DNA of 52,065 nt from contig NZ_NBIM01000011.1 of the NCBI RefSeq assembly GCF_002242685.1, positions 1-52,065 on the forward strand, given 5' to 3'. A model generated the notes under the pieces. It was given only the letters and a program-made list of their open reading frames with translations. It was not told the DNA's origin and searched no databases. Of the stretch, positions 16,057 through 24,414 are shown one piece after another (position 1 is the stretch's first letter; each line of letters begins with the position of its first letter). The position numbers and the translations under genes are program-made. The stretch comes from Oceanimonas doudoroffii. Lineage in GTDB: Bacteria; Pseudomonadota; Gammaproteobacteria; Enterobacterales; Aeromonadaceae.

Positions 16057-17350
16057 CATGCTGATGTTGCTGGTCTTTGGCGGTGCCATGCTGCTGGGCG
16101 TGCCGGTGGCCTTTGCCCTGGGGCTGGGTGGCGCCGCCGGCATCGTGGCCGGGTTGTCGCCGGACATGCTGGCCACCCTGGGTACCAATACCTATAACAG
16201 CATCGCCAAGTACCCGCTGATCGCCATTCCCCTGTTTATTCTGACCGGGCTGATTTTTGAGCGGGCCGGAGTGGCGGCCAGCCTGGTGCGCTTTGCCCAG
16301 GCGTTGATCGGTCCGCGCCATGGCGGCCTCGGCCTGGTGGTGGTGCTGGTGTGCTTGATCATGGGGGGCATGAGTGGTTCCGGCCCGGCCGATGCGGCCG
16401 CCGTGGCCATGGTGATGCTGCCGAGCATGACCCGTGCCGGCTACCCCAAGCCGTTTTCCGCGGCGCTGATCGCCTCGGCGTCATCCACCGCCATTCTGAT
16501 TCCGCCTTCGATCGCCCTGATCCTCTATTCGATCGTGGTGCCGGGGGTGGATTTGCGCGCCCTGTTTGCCGCCGGTCTGGTACCCGGCGTGCTGGCCGGC
16601 ATGTCGCTGCTGCTGCCGGTGTGGTGGCTGGCCCGACGCAATGGCTGGGAAGATCCGGCCCAGGGTGAGCGGCCGCCGCTGAAAGAGAGCTTTATTCGTG
16701 CCTTGCCGGCGCTGTTTGCTCCCGTGCTGATCCTGGGTGGGCTGCGCTCTGGCCTGTTTACCCCGACCGAGGCGGCGGTGGTGGCGGTGACCTATGGCCT
16801 GATCGTGGGCATTTTCGTCTATCGTCAGCTCAGCCTGAAGGACGTCTGGGGCCTGCTTGGCGAGGCCGGCATGGTGTCGGGCGTGGTGATGATCATCATT
16901 TCCCTGGCGGGTATCTTTGCCTGGGCCGGCACCACCCTGGGCACCTTTCAGCATCTGGCCGAGGCCATGCTGTCGCTGTCGAATCAAGGCTGGGTACTGA
17001 TGCTGCTGATCATGGCGCTGGTGTTGCTGGCGGGCATGCTGCTGGATGCCATTTCCATCTACCTGATCATCACGCCAATACTGATTCCGCTGATGCAGCA
17101 CTTTGGCTGGAACCCCATCTGGTTCGGTATTTTGCTGGCGATGAACATTGCCATCGGCCAGTTCACTCCGCCGGTGGCGATCAACCTGATGGTAACCACC
17201 CAGATAGCGGGTATTCGGCTGGAAAAAACCTTTGGCTGGGCGCTGTTCTTTATGCTGACCATGCTCAGTGCCCTGGTGCTGGTGATGCTGTTTCCGGGGC
17301 TGGCACTCTGGTTGCCGGAGCGCATGGGTTTCGTGGTGGGCGAGTGGTAG
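16046..17350 (+). CDS. dctM: TRAP transporter large permease (DctM)
   Basis: This 434-residue membrane protein of the DctM/IT superfamily has twelve or so hydrophobic segments. Characteristic motifs are SPDMLATLGTNTYNSIAKYPLIAIPLFI, GGMSGSGPADAAAVAMVMLPSM, IPPSIALILYSIV, PTEAAVVAV and the C-terminal IGQFTPPVAINLMVT. It is the sodium-driven transport subunit of the DctPQM system and is last in the operon. A strong terminator shared with zntA follows. Confidence 0.94.
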   Translation: MSPDMLMLLVFGGAMLLGVPVAFALGLGGAAGIVAGLSPDMLATLGTNTYNSIAKYPLIAIPLFILTGLIFERAGVAASLVRFAQALIGPRHGGLGLVVVLVCLIMGGMSGSGPADAAAVAMVMLPSMTRAGYPKPFSAALIASASSTAILIPPSIALILYSIVVPGVDLRALFAAGLVPGVLAGMSLLLPVWWLARRNGWEDPAQGERPPLKESFIRALPALFAPVLILGGLRSGLFTPTEAAVVAVTYGLIVGIFVYRQLSLKDVWGLLGEAGMVSGVVMIIISLAGIFAWAGTTLGTFQHLAEAMLSLSNQGWVLMLLIMALVLLAGMLLDAISIYLIITPILIPLMQHFGWNPIWFGILLAMNIAIGQFTPPVAINLMVTTQIAGIRLEKTFGWALFFMLTMLSALVLVMLFPGLALWLPERMGFVVGEW

Positions 17351-17363
17351 GCTTACGCGGCTG

Positions 17364-17402
17364 AAAAAAGCCCCCGGCAACTTGGTTGCCGGGGGCTTTT
17401 TT
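17364..17402. terminator. Bidirectional terminator between dctM and zntA
   Basis: AAAAAAGCCCCCGGCAAC pairs with GTTGCCGGGGGCTTTTTT around TTG. It has T-runs on both strands, so it ends both convergent transcripts. The zntA stop codon (17401-17403) lies at its edge. Confidence 0.95.
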
Positions 17403-19647
17403 ATGATGGCCGGCCCCTGAAACGCAGCAGCCGTAAGGCGTTGAGGGTAACCAGGGCGGTGGCGCCGGTGTCCGCCAGCACCGCCAGCCACAGGCCGGTT
17501 ACGCCGGTGACGCTGGTGATCAGAAACACCGCCTTCAGCCCCAGCGCCAGGGTGATGTTCTGGCGAATATTGGCGCTGGTGGCCCGGGACAGCCGCACCG
17601 CGTCGGCCAGGGCGGTGAGCCGGTTGTGGGTGAGGGCGGCGTCGGCGCTGTCCAGGGCCACGTCGGTGCCCTGGCCCATGGCGATGCCGATGCTGGCCTG
17701 CTTGAGCGCCGGGGCGTCGTTGATGCCATCTCCCACCATGCCCAGTCGGCCCTGCTCACCGAGCCGGACCACCTCCTGCAGCTTGTGCTCGGGCTTGAGC
17801 CCGGCGCGGTAATCCAGGTTTAGCTCGGCGGCAATGGCCCGGGCGGTCATGTCGTGATCGCCGGTCAGCATCAGGCTGTTGATGCCCAGCTCGCGCAAGG
17901 CGGCGATGCCGGTGCCGGCGTCGGCGCGCAGCGGATCCCGCAGGGCAAACAGGGCGATGACCTGCCGGTCTACCGCCAGCACCACCAGGGTGCAGGCGGC
18001 GGCTCGCAGCCGTTCAATATCGGCGGCCTGTTGCGGCGAATAGCGGGCCGCCTCCAGCTGTGCCGGCGAGCCAATCAGCAGCGCCTTGCCTTGCCACTCG
18101 CTTTGAATGCCGGCACCGGACAGGGTGTGTTTTTCGCCGGTGGCCACGGGCTCGACTCCCTCGGCCTCGGCGGCGGCCACCAGGGCCTGGGCCAACGGGT
18201 GATGGGCGCCGCTTTCCAGCCCGGCGGCCAGTGCCATCGCCTGCTTCCGTGACACGTCATGGTACAGGCACAGCTCGTGCAGCACCGGCTGACCGCGGGT
18301 CAGGGTGCCGGTCTTGTCAAAGGCCAGGGTGTCGATTCGGCCCAGTTGTTCCAGCGCCGCGCCCCCCTTGATCAGTACCCCCAGACGGGTGGCGGCGGCC
18401 AGCGCCGAGGTGACCGCCGCCGGAGTGGATATCACCAGGGCGCAGGGGCAGCCGATCAGCAGCAGCACCAGGCCCCGGTAAATCCAGGTTTGCCAGTCGG
18501 CGGCGAGCAGCAACGGCGGCAGCACCGCCACCAGAGTGGCGGCGGCGATCATCGCCGGCGTGTACCAGCGGCTGAAGCGATCGATAAAGCGGGCGATGGG
18601 CGCGCGGTGGGCGTCGGCTTCCTCCATCAGGTGCAGAATGCGGTCCAGGGTACTGTGGCCGGGTTGCGAGGTAACCCTGATGCGTACCGCCCTGTCCACC
18701 ACCAGGCTGCCGGCGGCCAGCTTTTCCCCTTGGGCCCTGTCCACCGGCAGGGATTCGCCGGTAATGGCGCTTTCATCAAAGGCGGCCGAGGCGTTGAGCA
18801 GGGTGCCGTCGACGGGCAGGCGCCCGCCCGGGTGCACTTCTATCTCGTCACCGGGAGCGAGTTGTTCGATGGCCACCTCTTCCACGCCATTGCGGGTCAG
18901 CCTGCGGGCTTGCTCGGGCACCAGCGCCATCAGGGTTTTGACCCCCTGGCGTGCCTTGCCGGCGGCCAGGCTTTCCAGCCGTTCGCCCACGCTGAACAGC
19001 AGCAGCACCATGGCTGCCTCGGCCGTTTCCCCCAGAAACAGGGCGCCGGTGGCGGCCACCGTCATCAGCATTTCAATGGAAAAGGGTGAGCCGCTGCGCG
19101 CCAGCCGCCAGGCCTGACGGCCCACCGGCACCAGCCCCCACAGGGTGGCCAGGGTAAACAGCCAGGGGGTGGCGGCGGGCAGCCACAGATGGGCGCCGGC
19201 GGCCAGCAGCATCAGCAGCAACAGGCTGAACAGGGTGCCATGCTGGCGCCAGGCGGGGGCGGCCGGAGCCTCATCCTGCTCGTTGAAGGGGGTAAAACCG
19301 GCGGCGTGAATGGCCCGCACCACCTGTTCTCGGCTTCCTTCATTCGTCAGCTGCACTCGCAGCCGTTCGGTGGCAAAGCGCACCTCGGCACTGTGCACCC
19401 CGGGCAGGCGTCGCAATGCGGTTTCTATCTTGCCGGCGCAGCTGGGGCAGTCCATGCCGCCGATGCGCCAGCGATGCAGCGTCGTTCGTGGGTCTTCATC
19501 CTCGTCGGGAGGCGCCGTTGTCGTCGGCACTGCCGACTCTGCCGCCGGCGTCGCCGCGGCACTTTCATGGCGAGGCACACACTGGGTGCCATGCCGGTGT
19601 TCGCCCCCGTGCTCATGGGGGTGTTGGTGATGGCAGCAATGTCCCAT
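17401..19647 (-). CDS. zntA: ZntA, P1B-type Zn2+/Cd2+/Pb2+-exporting ATPase
   Basis: This 748-residue heavy-metal ATPase has an N-terminal His/Cys-rich tail (residues 1-27, MGHCCHHQHPHEHGGEHRHG). A heavy-metal-associated domain follows with GMDCPSC (64-70), then six to eight membrane segments. It has the actuator motif TGES (296-299), the CPC metal site in LLIGCPCALVIS (400-402), phosphorylation motif DKTGT (Asp444) and the hinge GDGINDAPAL. It pumps Zn2+, Cd2+ and Pb2+ out of the cytoplasm. AAGGAG lies seven bases before the ATG. Upstream is a MerR-type promoter (19682-19713) with a 20-bp spacer and CTGGAG dyad, so a ZntR-like activator is expected although it is not encoded in this window. 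Confidence 0.95.
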   Translation of the reverse strand: MGHCCHHQHPHEHGGEHRHGTQCVPRHESAAATPAAESAVPTTTAPPDEDEDPRTTLHRWRIGGMDCPSCAGKIETALRRLPGVHSAEVRFATERLRVQLTNEGSREQVVRAIHAAGFTPFNEQDEAPAAPAWRQHGTLFSLLLLMLLAAGAHLWLPAATPWLFTLATLWGLVPVGRQAWRLARSGSPFSIEMLMTVAATGALFLGETAEAAMVLLLFSVGERLESLAAGKARQGVKTLMALVPEQARRLTRNGVEEVAIEQLAPGDEIEVHPGGRLPVDGTLLNASAAFDESAITGESLPVDRAQGEKLAAGSLVVDRAVRIRVTSQPGHSTLDRILHLMEEADAHRAPIARFIDRFSRWYTPAMIAAATLVAVLPPLLLAADWQTWIYRGLVLLLIGCPCALVISTPAAVTSALAAATRLGVLIKGGAALEQLGRIDTLAFDKTGTLTRGQPVLHELCLYHDVSRKQAMALAAGLESGAHHPLAQALVAAAEAEGVEPVATGEKHTLSGAGIQSEWQGKALLIGSPAQLEAARYSPQQAADIERLRAAACTLVVLAVDRQVIALFALRDPLRADAGTGIAALRELGINSLMLTGDHDMTARAIAAELNLDYRAGLKPEHKLQEVVRLGEQGRLGMVGDGINDAPALKQASIGIAMGQGTDVALDSADAALTHNRLTALADAVRLSRATSANIRQNITLALGLKAVFLITSVTGVTGLWLAVLADTGATALVTLNALRLLRFRGRPS

Positions 19648-19681
19648 TTGTTTCTCCTTGTTGTGTGGGGTTGCAGCTTCG

Positions 19682-19713
19682 AGTCTAGACCCTGGAGGTT
19701 ACTCCAGAGTCAA
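19682..19713 (-). promoter_or_regulatory. MerR-family (ZntR-type) promoter/operator of zntA
   Basis: On the minus strand a -35 TTGACT and a -10 TAGACT are separated by exactly 20 bp, the over-long spacer typical of MerR-family promoters. The dyad CTGGAG-TAAC-CTCCAG sits in the spacer and extends to ACTCTGGAG/CTCCAGGGT, close to the E. coli ZntR site. Apart from the last three bases of the -10, it lies inside the 3' coding end of argP. Confidence 0.9.
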
Positions 19714-20608
19714 TAGGCGGCAGCACGGTGCGGCCATAATCCACCAGACGACGGGACAGGGCCTGGTGAATGCCGCGCTCCAGCAGCCAGCGATGCCAGT
19801 AGAGGGGCTCAAACAGAGGGCCTTCCGGGTACAGCTCCACCAGCCGGCCCTGCTGCAGATCTTCTTCAATCATCAGCCGGGGGATCAGGCAGTAGGCGGC
19901 GCCGGACCGGGCAATGGCAACAAAGGCTTCCGAGGAGCGCATGGCATGGCAGGGATAGCCGCCGGCGGGCAGGCCGAAATGCTGCTCGATGTAGCGGGCA
20001 TGCATGTCGTCGCGCTGATCAAAGGCCACGGCCGGGGCCAGTTGCAGGGCGGCCAGGGTCAGGCCGTCGGGAAAGTAGCGGCGGCGAAACGCCGGGGTGG
20101 CCACCAGTATGTATTCCATTTCGCCCAAGGGATCGCAGCGGCAGCCGGGCAGGGGCTCGGCACTGACACTGATGGCGCCAAAGGCTTCGCCGCTGCGCAG
20201 CCGGTCCAGGGTGCGGGATTCATCCTCGATAAGCAGGTTGAGTTCGATGGGGTGACTGTGCAACAGCGGGGTCAGGGCCGGGATCAGCCAGATGGCGAGG
20301 CTGTCGGCATTGGTGGCCAGAGTCACGGTCAGCGGCTTTTGCGGTGCGTCGGGCAACAGCTCGGCCATGACCGCCCCCTGCAGCTGGCTGACCTGACGGT
20401 AATGGGCCAGCAGTCGCCGGCCGGCATCGGTGGGGCGGGGCGGCTGGCTGCGGATCAGCAACGGCTGGGCCAGGCGCTGCTCCAGCTGCTTGATACGCTG
20501 GGACACCGCCGACTGGGTCAGATGCAGCTGGCGGGCTGCCGGCTCAAAGCCCTGTTCGCTGACCACCTTGTCAAGGGCGGCCAGCAGCTTGTAGTCCAGT
20601 TCACTCAT
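19685..20608 (-). CDS. argP: ArgP (IciA), LysR-family regulator of arginine/lysine export
   Basis: This 307-residue LysR-type regulator matches ArgP/LysG. The helix-turn-helix is at residues 4-60 (LDYKLLAALDKVVSEQGFE, QSAVSQRIKQLEQRL). The effector domain begins LTVTLATNADSLAIWLIPAL and contains GCRCDPLGEMEYILVATP. It is divergent from argO, the exporter it activates when arginine is plentiful and represses with lysine in E. coli. The start at 20608 is close to a TAAGGAGT ribosome binding site. Its last coding bases double as the promoter region of zntA. Confidence 0.9.
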   Translation of the reverse strand: MSELDYKLLAALDKVVSEQGFEPAARQLHLTQSAVSQRIKQLEQRLAQPLLIRSQPPRPTDAGRRLLAHYRQVSQLQGAVMAELLPDAPQKPLTVTLATNADSLAIWLIPALTPLLHSHPIELNLLIEDESRTLDRLRSGEAFGAISVSAEPLPGCRCDPLGEMEYILVATPAFRRRYFPDGLTLAALQLAPAVAFDQRDDMHARYIEQHFGLPAGGYPCHAMRSSEAFVAIARSGAAYCLIPRLMIEEDLQQGRLVELYPEGPLFEPLYWHRWLLERGIHQALSRRLVDYGRTVLPPIDSGVTSRV

Positions 20609-20616
20609 GATGACTC

Positions 20617-20668
20617 CTTATTAATTAAATTAATGATGCAGCAATTTTATTAGTTTTACTAAATTAGC
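20617..20668. promoter_or_regulatory. AT-rich divergent control region of argP and argO
   Basis: A ~50-base AT-rich block between divergent argP and argO holds an imperfect dyad, TTTATTAG-TTTTA-CTAAAT. It contains T-N11-A spacing expected for a LysR-type protein. ArgP is the expected binder. The exact boundaries of the site are inferred. Confidence 0.5.
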
Positions 20669-20714
20669 CGGCCTCACTAATCTGCAAGCCACTGACCAAC
20701 GAGGAGGTTGCATC

Positions 20715-21332
20715 ATGATGTACTGGTTGCCCTGGGCGCAGGGCTTTACCCTGGGGGCTGGGCTGATTATTCCCATCGGCGCGCAAAATGCCTTTGTGCT
20801 CAATCAGGGCATGCGGCGGCAGTACCATCTGCTGGTGGCGGCCATCTGCAGTTTGTTTGACGTGTTGCTGATCGGCCTGGGGGTGTTTGGTGGCGGCGCG
20901 GCACTGCAGTCCCACGGCGTGTTGTTCTGGGGGATCAGCCTGGCGGGCATGGCATTTTTGCTGATCTACGGTGCCCATTGCTGGCGGCGGGCGCTGGGTT
21001 CGGGTCAGGCGCTGGCGCTGGATGGTCGGGAGCGGGGGCTGAAGGCGGTGCTGATCGGCGTGCTGGCGGTGACCCTGCTGAACCCGCAGGTATACATCGA
21101 GACCGTGATGATACTGGGCTCCGTAGGGGGAGGCCTGGACGGCAACGAGAAGTGGGCCTTTGCCCTGGGATGCTTTACCGCCTCACTGGTATGGTTTTTT
21201 ACCCTGGCACTGGGGGCGGCGCGTATGAGCAACTGGCTGGGCCGGCCGCTGGTGCAGCGGGTCATGGACGGCGCCATCGGCACCCTGATGTGGCTGCTGG
21301 CGGGCAAGCTGGCGCTGGGGCTGATGGGATAA
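20715..21332 (+). CDS. argO: ArgO, LysE-family L-arginine exporter
   Basis: This 205-residue LysE/ArgO-superfamily exporter has about six membrane segments. Family signatures are the N-terminal GFTLGAGLIIPIGAQNAFVLNQG and LLNPQVYIETVMILGSVGG in the middle. It exports arginine and its toxic analogues (canavanine) in E. coli. AGGAGG lies 7 bases before the first of two consecutive ATG codons, favouring 20715. Activation by the divergently encoded ArgP is expected. No T-tailed terminator is visible on the + strand; the hairpin at its end serves metY on the other strand. Confidence 0.93.
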   Translation: MMYWLPWAQGFTLGAGLIIPIGAQNAFVLNQGMRRQYHLLVAAICSLFDVLLIGLGVFGGGAALQSHGVLFWGISLAGMAFLLIYGAHCWRRALGSGQALALDGRERGLKAVLIGVLAVTLLNPQVYIETVMILGSVGGGLDGNEKWAFALGCFTASLVWFFTLALGAARMSNWLGRPLVQRVMDGAIGTLMWLLAGKLALGLMG

Positions 21333-21359
21333 AAAAGCGGGAAGGTGAGCCTTCCCGCT
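21331..21359 (-). terminator. Rho-independent terminator of metY
   Basis: The stem AGCGGGAAGG/CCTTCCCGCT (loop of four) is followed on the minus strand by a T-run (the AAAAAA at 21331-21336 on the + strand). It ends the leftward metY transcript just past its stop codon and overlaps the end of argO. Confidence 0.88.
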
Positions 21360-21365
21360 GCGAGA

Positions 21366-22634
21366 TCAGGCGTTCAGCGCCTGTGCCAGATCGGCAATGA
21401 TGTCGTCGGCGTGCTCGATGCCGATGGACAGCCGAATCATTTCCGGCCTGACGCCGGCCTGGACTTGCTCGGCCTCGGTCATCTGGCGATGGGTGGTGGA
21501 CGCCGGATGGCAGGCCAGGGACTTGGCGTCACCGATATTGACCAGCCGCTTGATAAGCGTGAGCGCATCGTAAAAACGCACGCCGGCCTCATAGCCGCCC
21601 TTGAGCCCGAACGACAGAATGGCCGAGGGCTTGCCCTTCATGAACTGCTGCGCACGCTCAAAGTCAGGGTGGCCTTCCAGGCCGGCGTAGTTGACCCAGT
21701 CCACCGCCTCGTGCCGCTGCAGAAATTCGGCCACCTTGAAGGTGTTCTCCACATGACGCTCCATGCGCAGGGGCAGGGTTTCCAGCCCCTGCAGCAGCAG
21801 AAAGGCGTTGAGCGGTGCCAGGGCGCTGCCGGTGTTGCGCAGGGGCACGGTGCGGGCGCGGGCAATAAAGGCGGCGGGGCCAAAGGCTTCGTTGTAGATA
21901 ACACCATGGTAGGCGGCCTCGGGATTGCAGAACTGAGGGAAACGTTCCTTGTGCTCGGCCCAGGGGAACTTGCCGCTGTCGACGATAATGCCGCCCAGGG
22001 AGTTGCCGTGACCACCGATGTATTTGGTCAGCGAGTGCACTACTATGTCGGCGCCAAACTCGATGGGCTTGCACAGCATCGGAGTGGCGACGGTGTTGTC
22101 CACCACCAGGGGCACACCCTCGGCGTGGGCCACGTCGGCCAGGCCCTTGATGTCGACCACGTTGCCCGCCGGGTTGCCGATGCTCTCGCAGTATACCGCC
22201 TTGGTGTTGGCATCGATCAGCCTGGCAATGGCGGCCGGGCTGGCGTCCTCGGCAAAGCGTACCTCAATGCCCAGATCCGGCAGCATATGGGCCAGCAGGG
22301 TGTAGGTGCCGCCATAGAGCTGAGGCGTGGTGACGATGTTGTCGCCGCCTTTGGCCAGGGTGATCAGGGCGTAGTGAATGGCGGCGCTGCCCGCCGACAC
22401 CACCAGGCCGGCAATGCCGCCTTCCAGGGCCGCGACGCGCTGCTCCAGCACGTCGTTGGTGGGGTTCATGATGCGGGTATAGATGTTGCCCGGCACTTCC
22501 AGGTTGAACAGATCGGCGCCGTGCTGGGCGCTGTCAAATTCATAGGCCACGGTCTGGTAAATGGGGGTAGCCACCGACTTGGTGGTGGGATCCGTGGTGT
22601 AGCCGTGGTGTACGGCCAGGGTTTCATCTCTCAT
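21366..22634 (-). CDS. metY: MetY, O-acetylhomoserine sulfhydrylase (O-acetylhomoserine aminocarboxypropyltransferase)
   Basis: This 422-residue PLP-dependent enzyme of the Cys/Met-metabolism family has the MetY features SVATPIYQTVAYEFDS, NPTNDVLEQRVAALEGG, and the PLP lysine in VVHSLTKYIGGHG. The C-terminal SLACHPASTTHRQM is present. Length and inserts fit O-acetylhomoserine sulfhydrylase rather than MetB (~386). It joins O-acetylhomoserine with sulfide (or methanethiol) to give homocysteine (or methionine). The start at 22634 has AAGGA about 11 bases upstream; an earlier in-frame reading runs through repeats and lacks family similarity. No MET box was found upstream, unlike metF. Confidence 0.92.
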   Translation of the reverse strand: MRDETLAVHHGYTTDPTTKSVATPIYQTVAYEFDSAQHGADLFNLEVPGNIYTRIMNPTNDVLEQRVAALEGGIAGLVVSAGSAAIHYALITLAKGGDNIVTTPQLYGGTYTLLAHMLPDLGIEVRFAEDASPAAIARLIDANTKAVYCESIGNPAGNVVDIKGLADVAHAEGVPLVVDNTVATPMLCKPIEFGADIVVHSLTKYIGGHGNSLGGIIVDSGKFPWAEHKERFPQFCNPEAAYHGVIYNEAFGPAAFIARARTVPLRNTGSALAPLNAFLLLQGLETLPLRMERHVENTFKVAEFLQRHEAVDWVNYAGLEGHPDFERAQQFMKGKPSAILSFGLKGGYEAGVRFYDALTLIKRLVNIGDAKSLACHPASTTHRQMTEAEQVQAGVRPEMIRLSIGIEHADDIIADLAQALNA

Positions 22635-22744
22635 GGGAGTAACTGTCCTTGTGTTTCGGTCGAGGCTCATCAATGTAGGCAGTTTGCCCGGGGGAGTAAA
22701 GGCCGGCTGTTGGCTGTGGTGCCGCGGGCAAGGGGTACTGCTTT

Positions 22745-22799
22745 GCCGACACGCCGTGAACCCTTCCCTGGGGGCTCCGCTGCGCCCTCCCTGGCGCCG
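22745..22799 (+). repeat. Dispersed extragenic element, GCCGACACGC family, forward copy
   Basis: The element starts GCCGACACGC, then GAACCCTTCCCTGGGGGCTC, and continues with GCGCC-CTCCCT-GGCGC, a small hairpin. A copy in inverted orientation is at 22917-22976. Similar intergenic elements with TCCCTGGGGGCT-type loops are common in GC-rich marine gammaproteobacteria. Confidence 0.65.
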
Positions 22800-22884
22800 A
22801 GGGTCAGCGCAGCAGACACCCCTTGTCCTCCGCATTGGACTCCGGGTTGTTAGTTAACTTTTATCAGGCGGCACAGGGAGTCCG

Positions 22885-23001
22885 CGAAGCAGCAGCCGGG
22901 ATTGCCGTAGCCGACCGTCAAATGCCACGGATGGCATTTGACGAGCGTCCCACGGATGGGCTCGAAGCGTGTCGGCGGAGTGCAACCCGGTTGCTGCTTC
23001 G
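22885..23001 (-). repeat. Palindromic composite element (possible MITE) with terminal inverted repeats
   Basis: Outer arms CGAAGCAGCAGCCGGG (22885-22900) and CCCGGTTGCTGCTTCG (22986-23001) are complementary with one mismatch. Inside are two hairpins, GTCAAATGCCA/TGGCATTTGAC around CGGA (22917-22942), and GAGCGTCCCA/TGGGCTC around CGGA (22943-22963). These are followed by AAGCGTGTCGGC, the inverse of the family core GCCGACACGC. No transposase is present. A non-autonomous mobile element or large folded extragenic repeat is the best description. Confidence 0.65.
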
Positions 23002-23043
23002 AGGTGTACGGTGAGTCAGGCAACGCAGGCCTGTATTGGCAGG

Positions 23044-24414
23044 CTAATGAGGCAGCAGCACGGTGGCCAGCAGGCCGCCGCCGGGGTGGTTGGTCAGATG
23101 CAGTTCACCGCCGTGCTGGTGGATCAGGGTGCGGGCAATGGCCAGGCCCAGGCCGATGCTGCCGTCTTCCAGGTTGCGGGCGCTGTCGAGCCGGGTAAAG
23201 GGCTTGAACACCTCTTCCAGCTGCTCGTCGGGAATGCCGGGGCCCACATCGCGGATCAAAATGCGTACTCGGCCGGGCTCGTCCAGCAGTCGCACCTCCA
23301 CCCGTTCGCCGTATTTTACGCCGTTCTCCAGCAGGTTCTGCAGCGCTCGGCGCAGGGCGGTGCTGCGGCCGCGAAACAGGATGGGCTCGCGCTCTTCCAG
23401 GCTGACCTGGTGGCCGGCGTCCTGCAGATCATCGCACAGGCTTTGCACCAGGCTGGACAGATCCAGATCCCGCAACGGCTCGCTCTGGCCGTCATCCCGG
23501 GCGAATTGCAGGGTGGCGGCCAGCATCTGCTCCATGCGCTTGAGCCCTTGTTGCAGCTTGAGCTTGTCTTCGCCGTCGGGCAGAAACTCGCAGCGCAGTT
23601 GCAGGCTGGTGAGCGGGGTGCGCAGATCATGGGAGATGGCCGCCAGCATGCGGGTGCGGTCGGTGACAAAGCGATCCAGCCGTTCCTGCATGCGGTTAAA
23701 GGCCGACAGGGTGTCGCGAATTTCACTGGGCCCGGTTTCCGGCAGGGGCTCGGCCTTGTCGCCTCGGCCGAGCCGCTCGGCCCTGCGGGCCAGTTGCTTG
23801 AGCGGCCGGGTAATGCGCTGCAGTAGCCAGATCATCAGGCCGGTGAGCAGGGCCGCCAGCAACACCAATGACAGAATGGCCTTGGGCGACCAGCCCGGGC
23901 TTTCCCGATCCACCAGGGAGGTAAAGCGCAGCCAGTGGCCGTTGCCCAGTTCAATGCCGCCATAGAGGCGAATGTCGGGCCGGCGGCCGTGGGGCGGGTG
24001 GCGATGGCGGCGTTCGGAAGGCGGCGGCAGGGCACGGCCGCTGCCGGTTTCGGCGTAGATGCGAATATCCAGCGAGCCCGGATAATCGAGCCGGCTGCGC
24101 ACGATGCGCTCAAACACGGCGTTGCGCTCGCCTTCGGCGGGGGCGTCCTGACTCAGCCCCAGCAGCAGGGTTTCGCTGCGGCTGGCGCGCAGAATTTCCC
24201 GCTGCAGCTCGGGCGGGGACTGGTGCAGCAACCGGGTCACCGCTATCAGCCGCTGCAGGGTAAAGCGGCTGTTCACCAACCCCAGCGTCTCTTCCCGCTC
24301 CAGCCGGTAGATTTGCAGGCTGACCAGCTGCACCAGCACCAGGGCGCACAGGGTCACCAATACAATCTGGCCGGTGAGGCTGCCCAGCCAGTAACGCAGC
24401 CGCTCAGCCTTCAT
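23044..24414 (-). CDS. Sensor histidine kinase, EnvZ-type, with His-rich periplasmic segment
   Basis: This 456-residue membrane kinase has TM1 at ~14-36, a periplasmic sensor region of ~140 residues and TM2 at ~178-198. It continues with HAMP (~199-252), the phosphoacceptor His262 in AAISHDLRTPLTSL, and an ATPase domain with N-box LLENGVKYG, G1 DVGPGIPD and G2 GLGLAIARTL. The sensor carries a basic, His-rich patch (PPSERRHRHPPHGRRPD, residues 131-147) that could bind a metal. It overlaps the upstream response-regulator gene by 11 bases, so they form one operon. The divergent neighbour is a small secreted His-rich protein, probably a target. The signal is unknown; metal or envelope stress is a reasonable guess. 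Confidence 0.85.
   Translation of the reverse strand: MKAERLRYWLGSLTGQIVLVTLCALVLVQLVSLQIYRLEREETLGLVNSRFTLQRLIAVTRLLHQSPPELQREILRASRSETLLLGLSQDAPAEGERNAVFERIVRSRLDYPGSLDIRIYAETGSGRALPPPSERRHRHPPHGRRPDIRLYGGIELGNGHWLRFTSLVDRESPGWSPKAILSLVLLAALLTGLMIWLLQRITRPLKQLARRAERLGRGDKAEPLPETGPSEIRDTLSAFNRMQERLDRFVTDRTRMLAAISHDLRTPLTSLQLRCEFLPDGEDKLKLQQGLKRMEQMLAATLQFARDDGQSEPLRDLDLSSLVQSLCDDLQDAGHQVSLEEREPILFRGRSTALRRALQNLLENGVKYGERVEVRLLDEPGRVRILIRDVGPGIPDEQLEEVFKPFTRLDSARNLEDGSIGLGLAIARTLIHQHGGELHLTNHPGGGLLATVLLPH

Larger units (their letters stand above)
22635..23043. other. Gene-free stretch between metY and the two-component system, rich in palindromic repeats
   Basis: About 400 bases hold the metY promoter region and at least two members of a dispersed repeat family (listed separately at 22745-22799 and 22885-23001). 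Short open frames here have no ribosome binding site or recognisable similarity. No gene is proposed. Confidence 0.7.

Noticed and set aside
22823..23198. Short + strand open frames between metY and the kinase gene
   Set aside because: They run through palindromic repeats and then antisense to the kinase; no start signals.
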